Origin: Marinobacter goseongensis
GTDB taxonomy: Bacteria > Pseudomonadota > Gammaproteobacteria > Pseudomonadales > Oleiphilaceae
NCBI RefSeq assembly: GCF_023156235.1
Contig: NZ_JAKZAI010000006.1
Span: forward strand, 124,001 to 188,000
Direction of reading: 5' to 3'
Length of the DNA stretch: 64,000 nucleotides
The notes beneath the pieces are model-generated. The model worked only from the letters and a program-made list of their open reading frames with translations, searched no databases and was not told where the DNA came from. The position numbers were made by a program, and so were the translations under genes. Positions 8,995 through 16,906 of this stretch are shown piece by piece; position 1 is the first letter of the stretch, and every line of letters begins with the position of its first letter.

Positions 8995-10527
8995 ATGTTG
9001 TCTTGTGATGGCCTCTCGCCATGGAAGCCCCGGGTCCACCTGGCAGTTCTGGCGATGTGCCTCGTGCTCACTCAGCCTGTCTTTGCCATGAGCTGGTCGC
9101 TGGTGCTGCAGCAGGGCCAATTTGACCTGGCGCTACCGGATATTCACTCCGGAGGCTGGTCATTTACCGGCCTTCATGCCGATGTGGTCACCGCCGTTGA
9201 CGCGGATAATAACGTGGCCCGGATCCGCTTCAAGCCCGGTTCCCGCCTGCGGGCGGCACGGATCGTTCAGAACATAGCCGGTAATGGACTGCAACTGAAT
9301 GATGTGCGGGTGGACCTGACGGATGTCACCCTCACCGTGGATCTGGACACTCCGGGTACCTTGCCTGAGCGCAGTTCGATAACCGGTCAAGTGGCAGTGG
9401 ATATTGGCGCGCTGCACCACCCAACCCTGAACGCCCTGGGCTGGCAATTCGACGGCACGGTGAGGGGGCCCTTGAGCGACGTGAGGGTCGCGGGGCAACT
9501 AAGGGCCGATTCCGGTCTGACCGCAGAGGTCGCTGCGAGACATCGGATGGGGACGTTCCTGGTGGCCAATGTGATGATGGCCCTCGGAGGAGGGCAGGGC
9601 ACAAAGGCGATGGCGGCCACATTTGTGGACTGGCCCGGGTCGCTGGAATTGAGTGCCGGCCAGATACAGTTGGAAGCTCGGGTGCACCAGGCCCCCGGCC
9701 AGCCCTTGGCGGTGCACGGCCAACTGGACTTCGACGGGGTGGGCGGCCTGATTGACCGCACCGCTGTCTCCGGCCTGAATGGGCGCCTGCTGGTCAGCCT
9801 GGAACAGGACGCGCTGGTGGCTCGTGCCCGAGATGTGGTGATCGGCCAGATCAATTCCGGTATCGGTATCGGCCCGGTGCGTGTGCTCGCAGTATATCGG
9901 GCGCCCCGGACTGAGCTTGCCGCCGGCGTTCTGGACATTCAGCAGGCGACGGCCGGATTTCTGGATGGCCGTTTGCGAGTGGCGCCTGGCTCGTTTGACC
10001 TTGCCCGACAACCCTGGCGACTGCCCATTGATGTGTACGAGGTGTCGCTGGCGAGGTTGTTGCAGGTATACCCGACGGAGGGACTGACGGGTTCCGGCAC
10101 GCTCAGCGGCCGCGTTCCGTTGAAGGTCAGCGGGTCCGGTGTTGAGGTGGAGCTGGGCCGGGTGTCTGCCATGGCACCGGGCGGATTGCTGAGGCTGCCC
10201 GCCGAGCGGCTGCAGGCCATGCTGGGAAGCAGCCAGGCCATGGAGCTGGTGGTGGAGGCTTTGCAAAACTTTCACTATTCGGTGCTCGATAGCACGATAG
10301 ACTACGATAACACAGGCAAGCTGGTGCTCGGTTTGCGGCTGGAGGGTGAAAACCCCGACGTCCGCGGCGGGCAACCGGTGGTGCTGAACATCAATCTTGA
10401 AGAAGACATTCCCGCCCTGCTAACCAGCCTGCAGCTGAGTGGCAGGGTAAACGAGGCGGTGACCGAACGGGTTCGGGAACGCCTGCAACAATCCGGGCAG
10501 AAGTCCGGGCAGGAGACAGTGCCATGA
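8995..10527 (+). CDS. ydbH: YdbH-family AsmA-like intermembrane lipid transport protein (short form)
   Basis: 510 residues, much shorter than the roughly 880 of E. coli YdbH. A membrane anchor lies at about 16-32 and the rest is a long run of beta-strand-like repeats as in AsmA-like bridge proteins. The C-terminal block (VVLNINLEEDIPALLTSLQL) is the part kept in DctA-YdbH family members, and the next genes are the expected partners YnbE and YdbL. YdbH with YhdP and TamB carries phospholipids towards the outer membrane in E. coli. Here the bridge would be shorter unless it oligomerises or YnbE extends it. The stop overlaps the YnbE start by four bases. Confidence 0.88.
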   Translation: MLSCDGLSPWKPRVHLAVLAMCLVLTQPVFAMSWSLVLQQGQFDLALPDIHSGGWSFTGLHADVVTAVDADNNVARIRFKPGSRLRAARIVQNIAGNGLQLNDVRVDLTDVTLTVDLDTPGTLPERSSITGQVAVDIGALHHPTLNALGWQFDGTVRGPLSDVRVAGQLRADSGLTAEVAARHRMGTFLVANVMMALGGGQGTKAMAATFVDWPGSLELSAGQIQLEARVHQAPGQPLAVHGQLDFDGVGGLIDRTAVSGLNGRLLVSLEQDALVARARDVVIGQINSGIGIGPVRVLAVYRAPRTELAAGVLDIQQATAGFLDGRLRVAPGSFDLARQPWRLPIDVYEVSLARLLQVYPTEGLTGSGTLSGRVPLKVSGSGVEVELGRVSAMAPGGLLRLPAERLQAMLGSSQAMELVVEALQNFHYSVLDSTIDYDNTGKLVLGLRLEGENPDVRGGQPVVLNINLEEDIPALLTSLQLSGRVNEAVTERVRERLQQSGQKSGQETVP

Positions 10528-10739
10528 TGAATGGATTGCGGTCGCTCCGGCCGCTCGCAGTGCGGATGTTGATGGTCATGATGCTGCCGTTGGCGATGTA
10601 CGGGTGCACGCCCACGGTGCAGATGGCCGCACCGAAAGAGCCCATTACCGTGAATCTTAACGTCAAGATTCAGCATGAAATCTACGTCAAGGTCGACAAA
10701 GAGGTAGACGAGCTGTTCAGTGAACAGGGTCTGTTCTGA
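10524..10739 (+). CDS. ynbE: YnbE-family outer-membrane lipoprotein
   Basis: 71 residues. A signal sequence ends in a lipobox-like MYGC near residue 27. The short mature part carries the conserved YnbE stretch ITVNLNVKIQHEIYVKVDKE, which can form an added beta-strand. In E. coli YnbE is an outer-membrane lipoprotein that forms a bridge with the C-terminus of YdbH. Starts at 10524 and 10527 are both possible; the first gives the usual ATGA overlap with ydbH. Confidence 0.9.
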   Translation: MMNGLRSLRPLAVRMLMVMMLPLAMYGCTPTVQMAAPKEPITVNLNVKIQHEIYVKVDKEVDELFSEQGLF

Positions 10740-10762
10740 TCGAAGCCGGCGCTTGCAAGGAG

Positions 10763-11113
10763 TTGATAATGAAACGATTGATGCAACTGGGTGCGGTAAT
10801 TCTGGCATTTAGCCTGGCTCTGCCGGCATTTGCCATGAGCCTCGACGAGGCTAAACAGAAGCTGGAATCCGCAAAGCAGCAGGGGGCGGTGGGTGAGACG
10901 CCAGCGGGTTACCTGGACGTGGTCAAGGCCGGTGGCGAGGCCCGTGAGGTGGCGCAGGCCATCAACAGCGCCCGCAGAGACGAATACACCCGCATTGCCG
11001 AGAAACACAACATCCCGGTCACCCAGGTAGAAACCGTGGCCGGCAAGAAAGCAATCGAGAAAACGCCCCCGGGTCAGTTCGTGCTGATCGACGGTCAGTG
11101 GGTAAAGAAATAG
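10763..11113 (+). CDS. ydbL: YdbL-family periplasmic protein (DUF1318)
   Basis: 116 residues with a clear signal peptide ending at AFAM near residue 24, followed by LDEAKQKLESAKQQGAVGE and a GYLDVV motif as in DUF1318. YdbL in E. coli is a periplasmic partner that controls assembly of YnbE and its bridge with YdbH. It is the third gene of the ydbH-ynbE-ydbL operon, 23 bases after ynbE, with a GGAG site before its ATG. An inverted repeat follows the stop. Confidence 0.9.
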   Translation: MIMKRLMQLGAVILAFSLALPAFAMSLDEAKQKLESAKQQGAVGETPAGYLDVVKAGGEAREVAQAINSARRDEYTRIAEKHNIPVTQVETVAGKKAIEKTPPGQFVLIDGQWVKK

Positions 11114-11128
11114 CACGGATTGAATCCA

Positions 11129-11161
11129 CCACCCCCGGCCCTTCGGTCAGACCGGGGGTGG
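11129..11161. terminator. GC-rich inverted repeat between convergent operons
   Basis: A perfect 10-bp stem (CCACCCCCGG / CCGGGGGTGG) with a 13-base loop lies between ydbL and the last gene of the minus-strand signalling operon, overlapping the final codons of the latter. No clear T run follows on either strand, so it may be a weak or Rho-assisted terminator. Confidence 0.45.
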
Positions 11162-11638
11162 TAGTGCGACCTTGAACCAGTAGTCTTCCATAACGCGGAT
11201 GATTTCGATCAGGCCGTTGAACTGAAGCGGCATGCGAATCACCGACGCTGCGCCCAGCTGGTAAAGCTGTGGTGTGCTCGATGTCACATCGCGGGGGCAG
11301 AAGACGATCACCGGAATGGCCTTGATGGTCGCGGTGCCCTTGAGGCGTGTAAGAATGTCGGTGGTTGATCTGGTGCCGGTTGCCGCGGCGATCATCAGCA
11401 GGTTCGGGAGGCCGCCGTTTCGGACAGCCCGGTTAATGCTGGCTGCTTCAATGGCCTCAAACAGCTGGTCTGCATCGTCGAAAACCAAGAGTTCGTGGCC
11501 CATGCCGTTGACCTGCAGCGCGTCGCAGAGCTCCTCCCGTTCTTCCTCACGGGGTGCCAGAAGCGCGATCCTGAACGGTCTTGATGGCGAGCGGGGTTCA
11601 ACCTGTCTGTCATTTCGCGGATCGGCGGGCATATTCAT
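11147..11638 (-). CDS. Degenerate receiver-domain protein (pseudo-receiver)
   Basis: 163 residues that fit the alternating beta-alpha pattern of a CheY-like receiver from about residue 22 on, ending DYWFKVALPPP much as true receivers of the Rcp1 group end. The functional residues are gone: the acidic pocket is APREE, the phospho-acceptor position is Ala84 and the conserved Lys is Met136. It therefore cannot be phosphorylated in the usual way and may bind a kinase or regulator as a decoy or scaffold. Its start overlaps the stop of the receiver-GGDEF-EAL gene by four bases, making it the fourth gene of the operon. Confidence 0.75.
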   Translation of the reverse strand: MNMPADPRNDRQVEPRSPSRPFRIALLAPREEEREELCDALQVNGMGHELLVFDDADQLFEAIEAASINRAVRNGGLPNLLMIAAATGTRSTTDILTRLKGTATIKAIPVIVFCPRDVTSSTPQLYQLGAASVIRMPLQFNGLIEIIRVMEDYWFKVALPPPV

Positions 11639-13410
11639 TGGTGATTTCGCCCCCCCGAGGACGAGAGTTGCCCGGAGACTTCGGGGCTCCGGCCCTTTTG
11701 ACTCAGCGCCAGCTGCAGAGCCTGCTCTGCCGGCATGGGCTTGGCAATCAGGTAGCCTTGCCCCATCCTACACTGAATTGCGGTCAGGGCCGCCAGTTGC
11801 TCCTCAGTTTCGATGCCTTCTGCAATCACCTGCATCCCCAGGGATTCGGCCATGGTCACAATGGCGCGGCAAATGGCCGGTTCAGCCAGTGAATCCTGGC
11901 CGTCAACGGAGACAAAACTCTTGTCGATTTTCAGATAATCTGCCGGGAAATGCTTCAGGTATTTCAACGATGAATACCCGGTGCCGAAATCGTCAATGGA
12001 GATCTTGGCACCGGTTGACCGGATCTGGTCGAGCTCTTCCAGGGCGTTATCGTCTTCCGAGTTGATGTCCACCATGGTCTCTTCGGTCAGTTCGATTTCA
12101 AGCAATCTTGACGGTATGTTCTCCCTGTCGAGAACGGCCTTGACCGAAGCGCCGAAGTTGCCGGGCTTGAGCTGAACCGGGGATACGTTGATGGCAATCG
12201 GGAATTGGGTAATGCCGCGAGCTTCCCAGTCTTTAAGCAACCGGCAGGTCTGCTCGATCACCCAGGCTCCGATCGGGATGATCAGGCCGGTTTTCTCGGC
12301 GATGGGGATAAACGCGGCCGGGGACACGAAGTGTTTAACGCCACCTTCGTCCTCAATCCAGCGCAACAGGGCTTCGAATCCGATAATGGTCCGGTCGGCG
12401 AGGTTCCACTTGGGCTGCAGATAGAGTTCAAATTCATTGTGCTCCAGTGCCCGCCGCAAGCCTCTCTCGAGTTTGATGTTTTTTTCCAGCTCTGTTTGCA
12501 GCCGCGCAGTAAAACACTGCAGCCGGTTGATGCCGTGCCGTTTGGCTTCATACAGTGCTATGTCGGCCTTCTGCATCAGCTTGATCGGCGTTTTTCCGTT
12601 TTCCGGGTACAGGGCGATGCCGATACTGGCGGAGATATTGATCTCGTGTCCGCGGATGGCCGTGGGGGGTGCGATGGCATCAAGTAGCTTGGTGGCCACC
12701 AGGGCGGCATCCTCGTAGTCGTGGATTTCGTCGACCAGTATGGTGAATTCGTCGCCGCCAATTCTGGCGGCAAAATCCGAGCTACGGATCACCTTGCGGA
12801 TGCGGTCGGCAATCAGGGTAAGCAGTAGGTCACCGGTCGGGTGGCCGAGGGAATCGTTGATCTCCTTGAAACGGTCAAGGTCCAGAAACAGTACCGCCAG
12901 CTTGCCGTTTTTGCGTTCGGCCCGGGCCAGAGAGGCTTCTAGCATCTCCTCGAACAGCAGGCGGTTGCCGAGCCCGGTCAGGGGGTCGCGTTTGGCCAGT
13001 CGCTCCAGATTCATTTCGGCGCGTTTGTGTTCGATGGCATGGTGGATGGTGCGTTCCAGCAGTGGGGTGGACAGCTCGTTCTTGGGCAGAAAGTCGGCGG
13101 CGCCCAGGTTGATCACTTCGTCATCAATGCGTCCGGAGTCCGCGCCGGTCAGCACCACGACCGGCTGTGGTATGTGCAACAGCGACGCTTCTTTCAAGAA
13201 GTCGATGGCGGTATCTGCGCCCAGAAAATAGTCCAACAGAAAAATGTCGTAGGCCGGATTGGTCAGGTGCTGTTGGGCTTCCTGAAAGCTTTTTACATGG
13301 GTGAGTCGAAAACGGAAGCGCTGGGAAGCCAGCAGAAGGCTTTCCAGAATGAGGAAGTCGGCACTGTCATCCTCGATGACGACAACGTTGAATTCAGTGT
13401 TCACTGGCAT
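11635..13410 (-). CDS. Response regulator with GGDEF and EAL domains (c-di-GMP turnover)
   Basis: 591 residues from an ATG with GGAG eight bases upstream, overlapping the preceding regulator gene by 17 bases; the longer open frame reads into that gene. Order: receiver (about 6-125; phospho-acceptor Asp60, Lys110), GGDEF (about 138-300; GGDEF at 218-222 intact, inhibitory RxxD at 209-212) and EAL (about 315-570; EAL at 346-348, DDFGTG at 473-478). Both cyclase and phosphodiesterase motifs look intact, so net activity may be switched by phosphorylation. It is the natural c-di-GMP output of the adjacent kinase. Confidence 0.93.
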   Translation of the reverse strand: MPVNTEFNVVVIEDDSADFLILESLLLASQRFRFRLTHVKSFQEAQQHLTNPAYDIFLLDYFLGADTAIDFLKEASLLHIPQPVVVLTGADSGRIDDEVINLGAADFLPKNELSTPLLERTIHHAIEHKRAEMNLERLAKRDPLTGLGNRLLFEEMLEASLARAERKNGKLAVLFLDLDRFKEINDSLGHPTGDLLLTLIADRIRKVIRSSDFAARIGGDEFTILVDEIHDYEDAALVATKLLDAIAPPTAIRGHEINISASIGIALYPENGKTPIKLMQKADIALYEAKRHGINRLQCFTARLQTELEKNIKLERGLRRALEHNEFELYLQPKWNLADRTIIGFEALLRWIEDEGGVKHFVSPAAFIPIAEKTGLIIPIGAWVIEQTCRLLKDWEARGITQFPIAINVSPVQLKPGNFGASVKAVLDRENIPSRLLEIELTEETMVDINSEDDNALEELDQIRSTGAKISIDDFGTGYSSLKYLKHFPADYLKIDKSFVSVDGQDSLAEPAICRAIVTMAESLGMQVIAEGIETEEQLAALTAIQCRMGQGYLIAKPMPAEQALQLALSQKGRSPEVSGQLSSSGGRNHQ

Positions 13411-13837
13411 CAGGCAACTCCACGATGGAACACCAGTAACTGTTGAAGATTTGTATCTGGCTGACCAGTTTTTCAAAATCCACCGGCTTCGAGATGAAGG
13501 AGCTGGCGCCGAGATCGTAGCTCCGGAACACTTCTTCTTCGCGGTTCGACGTGGTCAGAACGATGATCGGCACATGTTTCAGCGCCGGGTCGTTTTTGAT
13601 GGCGACCAGGCAGTCCCTACCGTCCATTTTCGGCATGTTCAGATCGAGCAGAATGAGATCCGGAAACGGGTGTTCTTTGGCGTTGTAGGGCGGATGGCGG
13701 CGCAGGTATTTCAGCAGCTCCTCGCCATTCTCCACAAAATACAGTGGATTAATGGATTTGCTTTCGTCGAAGGCCTCCTGGGTCAACATGCGATCCAGGG
13801 GATCGTCATCGGCCATTAGAATCGTGATGGGTCTCAT
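13394..13837 (-). CDS. Single-domain CheY-like response regulator (Rcp1 type)
   Basis: 147 residues forming one receiver domain: acidic residues Asp10-12, phospho-acceptor Asp65 in LILLDLNMP, and Lys117 in SKP. There is no output domain. The ending IFNSYWCSIVELP is typical of the Rcp1-type regulators that partner phytochrome-like and other hybrid-less kinases. Its start overlaps the kinase stop by four bases and its end overlaps the next gene, so the three are translationally coupled. It may be a phosphate shuttle or sink between the kinase and the GGDEF-EAL protein. Confidence 0.93.
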   Translation of the reverse strand: MRPITILMADDDPLDRMLTQEAFDESKSINPLYFVENGEELLKYLRRHPPYNAKEHPFPDLILLDLNMPKMDGRDCLVAIKNDPALKHVPIIVLTTSNREEEVFRSYDLGASSFISKPVDFEKLVSQIQIFNSYWCSIVELPDASEH

Positions 13838-15117
13838 GCGGAGAACTGCCTCATGTGATGGACGGGAAGGTCGATCTGGAAGGTTGATCCCTCGCCGATT
13901 GTACTCGTTGCGGTGATAGCGCCTCCGTGCCGTTCAACCACCTTCTTGCAGATAGCCAGCCCCATGCCGGTACCCTCGTATTCGTCCCGCCCATGGAGAC
14001 GTTTGAACACCTCAAATATCTGGTCCTTGTACTGTGGATCAAAACCGATGCCGTTATCGGTCACGGTCAATCGGTAGGTTTGCTCCGAGACCGGGGCGCC
14101 GGTAATCCGGATGACCGGCGCTTTGTCCGGAGCCCGGTATTTGATCGCATTGCCGATGAGGTTCTGCACCACCTGACGCAGTTGTGAGCGGTTGCCCATC
14201 ACCGTACCCTGAATATCCTTCTCGATCCGGGCATCGCATTCCTCAATTCTGAGTTGCAGGTCTCGCTCGGTTTCTTCCGTCAGTTCAGCCAAAGAAACGT
14301 CCTCATAATCACTGCTCTGTGTGGTGACCCGGCTATAGGCAAGCAAGCTGTTGATCAGGGCTTCCATACGCTCGGCCGCGTCCCGGATGTACGCCACAAA
14401 CTGCTGGCCTTTTTCGTCGAAGCTGCCGTAGCGGCCGGACGAAAGCAGCTGGGTAAACGACATGAGCTTTCTCAATGGTTCCCTGAGGTCGTGGGAGGCG
14501 ATGAAAGCAAACTGTTCCAGATCCTCATTTGACCGCTCCAGGGCAAGGGATTTGGCTTTTTCTTTCTCCTCCGCGGCGCGGCGGTAGGCAATTTCTGTTT
14601 CGAGTTGCCTCTTGGTTTCAAGCAGCTGCTTGACGTGGTTCTGGAGCTCATTGCGTGCGGTAAGAAGGTTGCCTTCAGATATTTTCCGCAGATTGACTTC
14701 AGACTGCAGGTCGAAGTTTGCCTGCTGGAGTTGCATTGGGCGGGGCAGGGCGAGTGCCTTGGGAATCAGCGGCCAGATCAGAATGGCAGTGAGAATGGAA
14801 ACAATGGCGGTCAGGGCCTTTACAGCGCCGGAAATGTAGTAATCGCCATGCCAGATGTTCCAAACAGACAAAAGATGTGTGGTGCCACAGGCGAAGATGA
14901 ACAGGGCAAACAGAACGAACATCCACTGATATTCCAGATCTTTTCGTTTGGCCATCAGAACATACAGAGCAACCGGAATGGTGAAGTAGGCTGCAGCGAT
15001 CAACGTATCGGAAATCGAATGGAGCAAAACGAGATCGGGACGCCACAAGTAACAATGGCCATGCCCCATAAAGGTCAGGTCGAACCACTCACTCAGGCCA
15101 TGGGTATGATCATTCAC
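13834..15117 (-). CDS. Histidine kinase with ethylene-receptor (ETR1)-like copper-binding membrane domain
   Basis: About 427 residues. Three membrane helices at the N-terminus reproduce the plant ETR1 ethylene-binding domain: ISDTLIAAAYFTIP matches its ISDFFIALAYFSIP, and ACGTTHLLSVW matches LCGATHLINLW. The Cu(I) ligands correspond to Cys77 and His81, and the essential Asp37, Tyr44 and Pro48 are kept. A coiled coil (about 125-200) leads to a HisKA domain with His209 in ASHDLREPL and an ATPase domain with DNGIGFD and GTGMGLAICKK. I chose the GTG start with GAGGA seven bases upstream; an ATG at 15204 adds 29 unlike residues and falls in a probable -10 box. First gene of the signalling operon. 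Confidence 0.9.
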   Translation of the reverse strand: MNDHTHGLSEWFDLTFMGHGHCYLWRPDLVLLHSISDTLIAAAYFTIPVALYVLMAKRKDLEYQWMFVLFALFIFACGTTHLLSVWNIWHGDYYISGAVKALTAIVSILTAILIWPLIPKALALPRPMQLQQANFDLQSEVNLRKISEGNLLTARNELQNHVKQLLETKRQLETEIAYRRAAEEKEKAKSLALERSNEDLEQFAFIASHDLREPLRKLMSFTQLLSSGRYGSFDEKGQQFVAYIRDAAERMEALINSLLAYSRVTTQSSDYEDVSLAELTEETERDLQLRIEECDARIEKDIQGTVMGNRSQLRQVVQNLIGNAIKYRAPDKAPVIRITGAPVSEQTYRLTVTDNGIGFDPQYKDQIFEVFKRLHGRDEYEGTGMGLAICKKVVERHGGAITATSTIGEGSTFQIDLPVHHMRQFSA

Positions 15118-15200
15118 CGGTGCATCCTCATCACTGTGTTTACAGCAGGAAATTGACCGACTCAGATGGGCCTGGCTCGGCGAATTAATCCTGGCCTTTA

Positions 15201-15228
15201 GCATACTCCAACAGTGTAGTCTTTAAGG
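15201..15228 (-). promoter_or_regulatory. Candidate promoter of the ETR-like kinase operon
   Basis: On the minus strand, CTTAAA and TATGCT stand 16 bases apart, about 85 bases before the preferred GTG start of the kinase gene. Both boxes are imperfect. If correct, the alternative ATG of the kinase lies inside the -10 box and cannot be used. Confidence 0.3.
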
Positions 15229-15250
15229 ACGGGTTTTTCTCTGTTCCAGA

Positions 15251-16162
15251 TCAACGCTTGACGCTGCGCTGTTTGGGTTTGGCCTGTTTTGAGCGTTTTC
15301 CGGGCCTGGCCGCGTCTCTGTTGCCGGGTTTTTTGTGTCTGGAGGGTTTCGACGTTGCGCCAGCGCTCTTCCCGGGGGATCTCCGGGTGGCGCCCTTGTC
15401 CGGTCGGGAGGCGGTCTTGTTTGCGGCGGGCGGCGCTTCCGAGGACGAATCGCGGATGGCGTCGAACAATTCCGCCAGCTCTTTCTGGGTCAGATCCCGC
15501 CATTGGCCGACCGGCAGCCCCTTCAGGCTGACGTTCATGATGCGGACGCGCTCCAGTCGGGTCACCTCGTAGCCGAAGTGCTCGCACATCCGGCGAATCT
15601 GGCGGTTCAGCCCCTGAATCAGCGTGATGCGGAAAACAAACCGCGATTCCTGGTGAACCTTGCACTTTTTGGTGACGGTGCCCAGGATCGGCACTCCGTT
15701 TGCCATGCCCTCAATAAAGGCTTTGGTGACTGGTTTATCGACGGTGACCAGGTATTCCTTTTCGTGATTGTTGCCCGCCCGCAGAATCTTGTTGACCAGA
15801 TCCCCATTGCTGGTCATGAAAATAAGCCCCTGGGAGTCTTTGTCCAGCCGCCCGATCGGGAAAATCCGCTCACCATGTCCCACAAACCGCTGGATATTGT
15901 GTTTTTCCGCGCTGTCAGTGGTGCTGACAATACCCACGGGCTTGTTGACTGCGATGAACACCAGTTCGTCCTCAGACCGCGGCTCGATAACCTGGCCGTT
16001 GACCTTGACAGTATCGCCCGGCAACACCTGATCGCCCACCGTGGCGCGTTTGCCGTTAATGTAGACATTGCCCTGCTCGATGTACCGGTCTGCTTCCCGT
16101 CGCGAGCACATACCGCTTTCGCTGATGTATTTGTTGAGACGGGTGGAGGTTCCGGTGGCCAT
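15251..16162 (-). CDS. rluF: 23S rRNA pseudouridine(2604) synthase RluF
   Basis: 303 residues. An S4 RNA-binding domain covers about 7-60 ([20 protein letters not shown]), followed by the pseudouridine synthase domain with catalytic Asp107 in [10 protein letters not shown] and the RluF-type block [20 protein letters not shown]. The last 60 or so residues are a low-complexity Lys/Arg/Pro tail as in E. coli RluF. RluF modifies U2604 of 23S rRNA and also U35 of tRNA-Tyr in E. coli. It is a single gene, transcribed towards the kinase operon. Confidence 0.93.
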   Translation of the reverse strand: MATGTSTRLNKYISESGMCSRREADRYIEQGNVYINGKRATVGDQVLPGDTVKVNGQVIEPRSEDELVFIAVNKPVGIVSTTDSAEKHNIQRFVGHGERIFPIGRLDKDSQGLIFMTSNGDLVNKILRAGNNHEKEYLVTVDKPVTKAFIEGMANGVPILGTVTKKCKVHQESRFVFRITLIQGLNRQIRRMCEHFGYEVTRLERVRIMNVSLKGLPVGQWRDLTQKELAELFDAIRDSSSEAPPAANKTASRPDKGATRRSPGKSAGATSKPSRHKKPGNRDAARPGKRSKQAKPKQRSVKR

Positions 16163-16400
16163 GGGTGTCCTGTAACGGTTAAACGGTGAGGCGTGTCTGA
16201 TGTTCAGCGCATGATAGCAGGGTCACGGTAAGGCGTCAGTCACAGGGCAGCGGGGAGAGCGCCGCCAAAATTGTGTTATCCGCCGGTATTCTTTAAGTTA
16301 GTGGCACGCGGGAAGGGGATACTCCATCCTTCCTGATCCAGTTCCAGTGAAGGATTGCCGCCGATGCCTTCTAAAGTCTATGTGAAGCCGTGATGCCGTC
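16163..16400. other. Intergenic region between divergent rluF and arfB
   Basis: No supportable gene is present. The 238 bases must hold both divergent promoters. I did not find a strong -35/-10 pair or repeat here. Confidence 0.4.
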
Positions 16401-16814
16401 ATGTTGAAAATTTCCAGCGCCGTAGAACTCGCCGACTGGGAAATTGAAATAACCCAGATTCGCGCCCAGGGTGCCGGCGGGCAGAATGTGAACAAGGTGG
16501 CCTCTGCTGTGCACCTTCGTTTCGACATTCTCCGGTCGACCTTGCCGCCGTTCTACAAAGAGCGGCTGATGCAACTATCGGATCAGCGCATCAGCAAGGA
16601 GGGCATCATTATCATCAAGGCCCAGTCGTTCCGGACCCTTGAACTGAACAAAGAGGATGCCCTTGAGCGACTCAAAGAACTGATACTGGAGGCGGTCAAA
16701 CAGCAGAAGGTCCGCCGTGCAACCCGCCCGACCAGGTCGTCGCAGCGCAAACGCGTTGACAAGAAAACCCGAAAGGGTAAAACCAAGGCTCTGCGAGGCA
16801 AGGTGCAGATCTGA
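16401..16814 (+). CDS. arfB: Alternative ribosome-rescue factor B (ArfB/YaeJ)
   Basis: 137 residues, the usual length. The release-factor GGQ motif is at residues 26-28 (GAGGQNVNK) and the C-terminal tail from about 105 on is strongly basic, as needed to probe an empty mRNA channel. ArfB hydrolyses peptidyl-tRNA on ribosomes stalled at the end of truncated mRNAs. No class I release-factor codon-recognition domain is present, which separates it from RF1 and RF2. Confidence 0.95.
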   Translation: MLKISSAVELADWEIEITQIRAQGAGGQNVNKVASAVHLRFDILRSTLPPFYKERLMQLSDQRISKEGIIIIKAQSFRTLELNKEDALERLKELILEAVKQQKVRRATRPTRSSQRKRVDKKTRKGKTKALRGKVQI

Positions 16815-16859
16815 GGCTGGCCAGGCTCACAAATTGTGAATGCCCATGCTGTCTCAAGG

Positions 16860-16874
16860 TGTTATAGTATAACA
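16860..16874. promoter_or_regulatory. Zur-box-like operator
   Basis: TGTTATAGTATAACA is a perfect inverted repeat of two 7-base arms around one central base, 32 bases before the start of a COG0523 GTPase gene. It agrees with the core of gammaproteobacterial Zur operators (GTTATA-N-TATAAC). The overlap with the expected promoter supports repression when zinc is plentiful. Confidence 0.75.
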
Positions 16875-16906
16875 TTCTAAAACGTCTCTCTGCCTGCGGA
16901 CCGCCC

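Noticed and set aside
11129..11161. Strong Rho-independent terminator
   Set aside because: The stem is strong but no T run follows on either strand, so it is listed with low confidence only.
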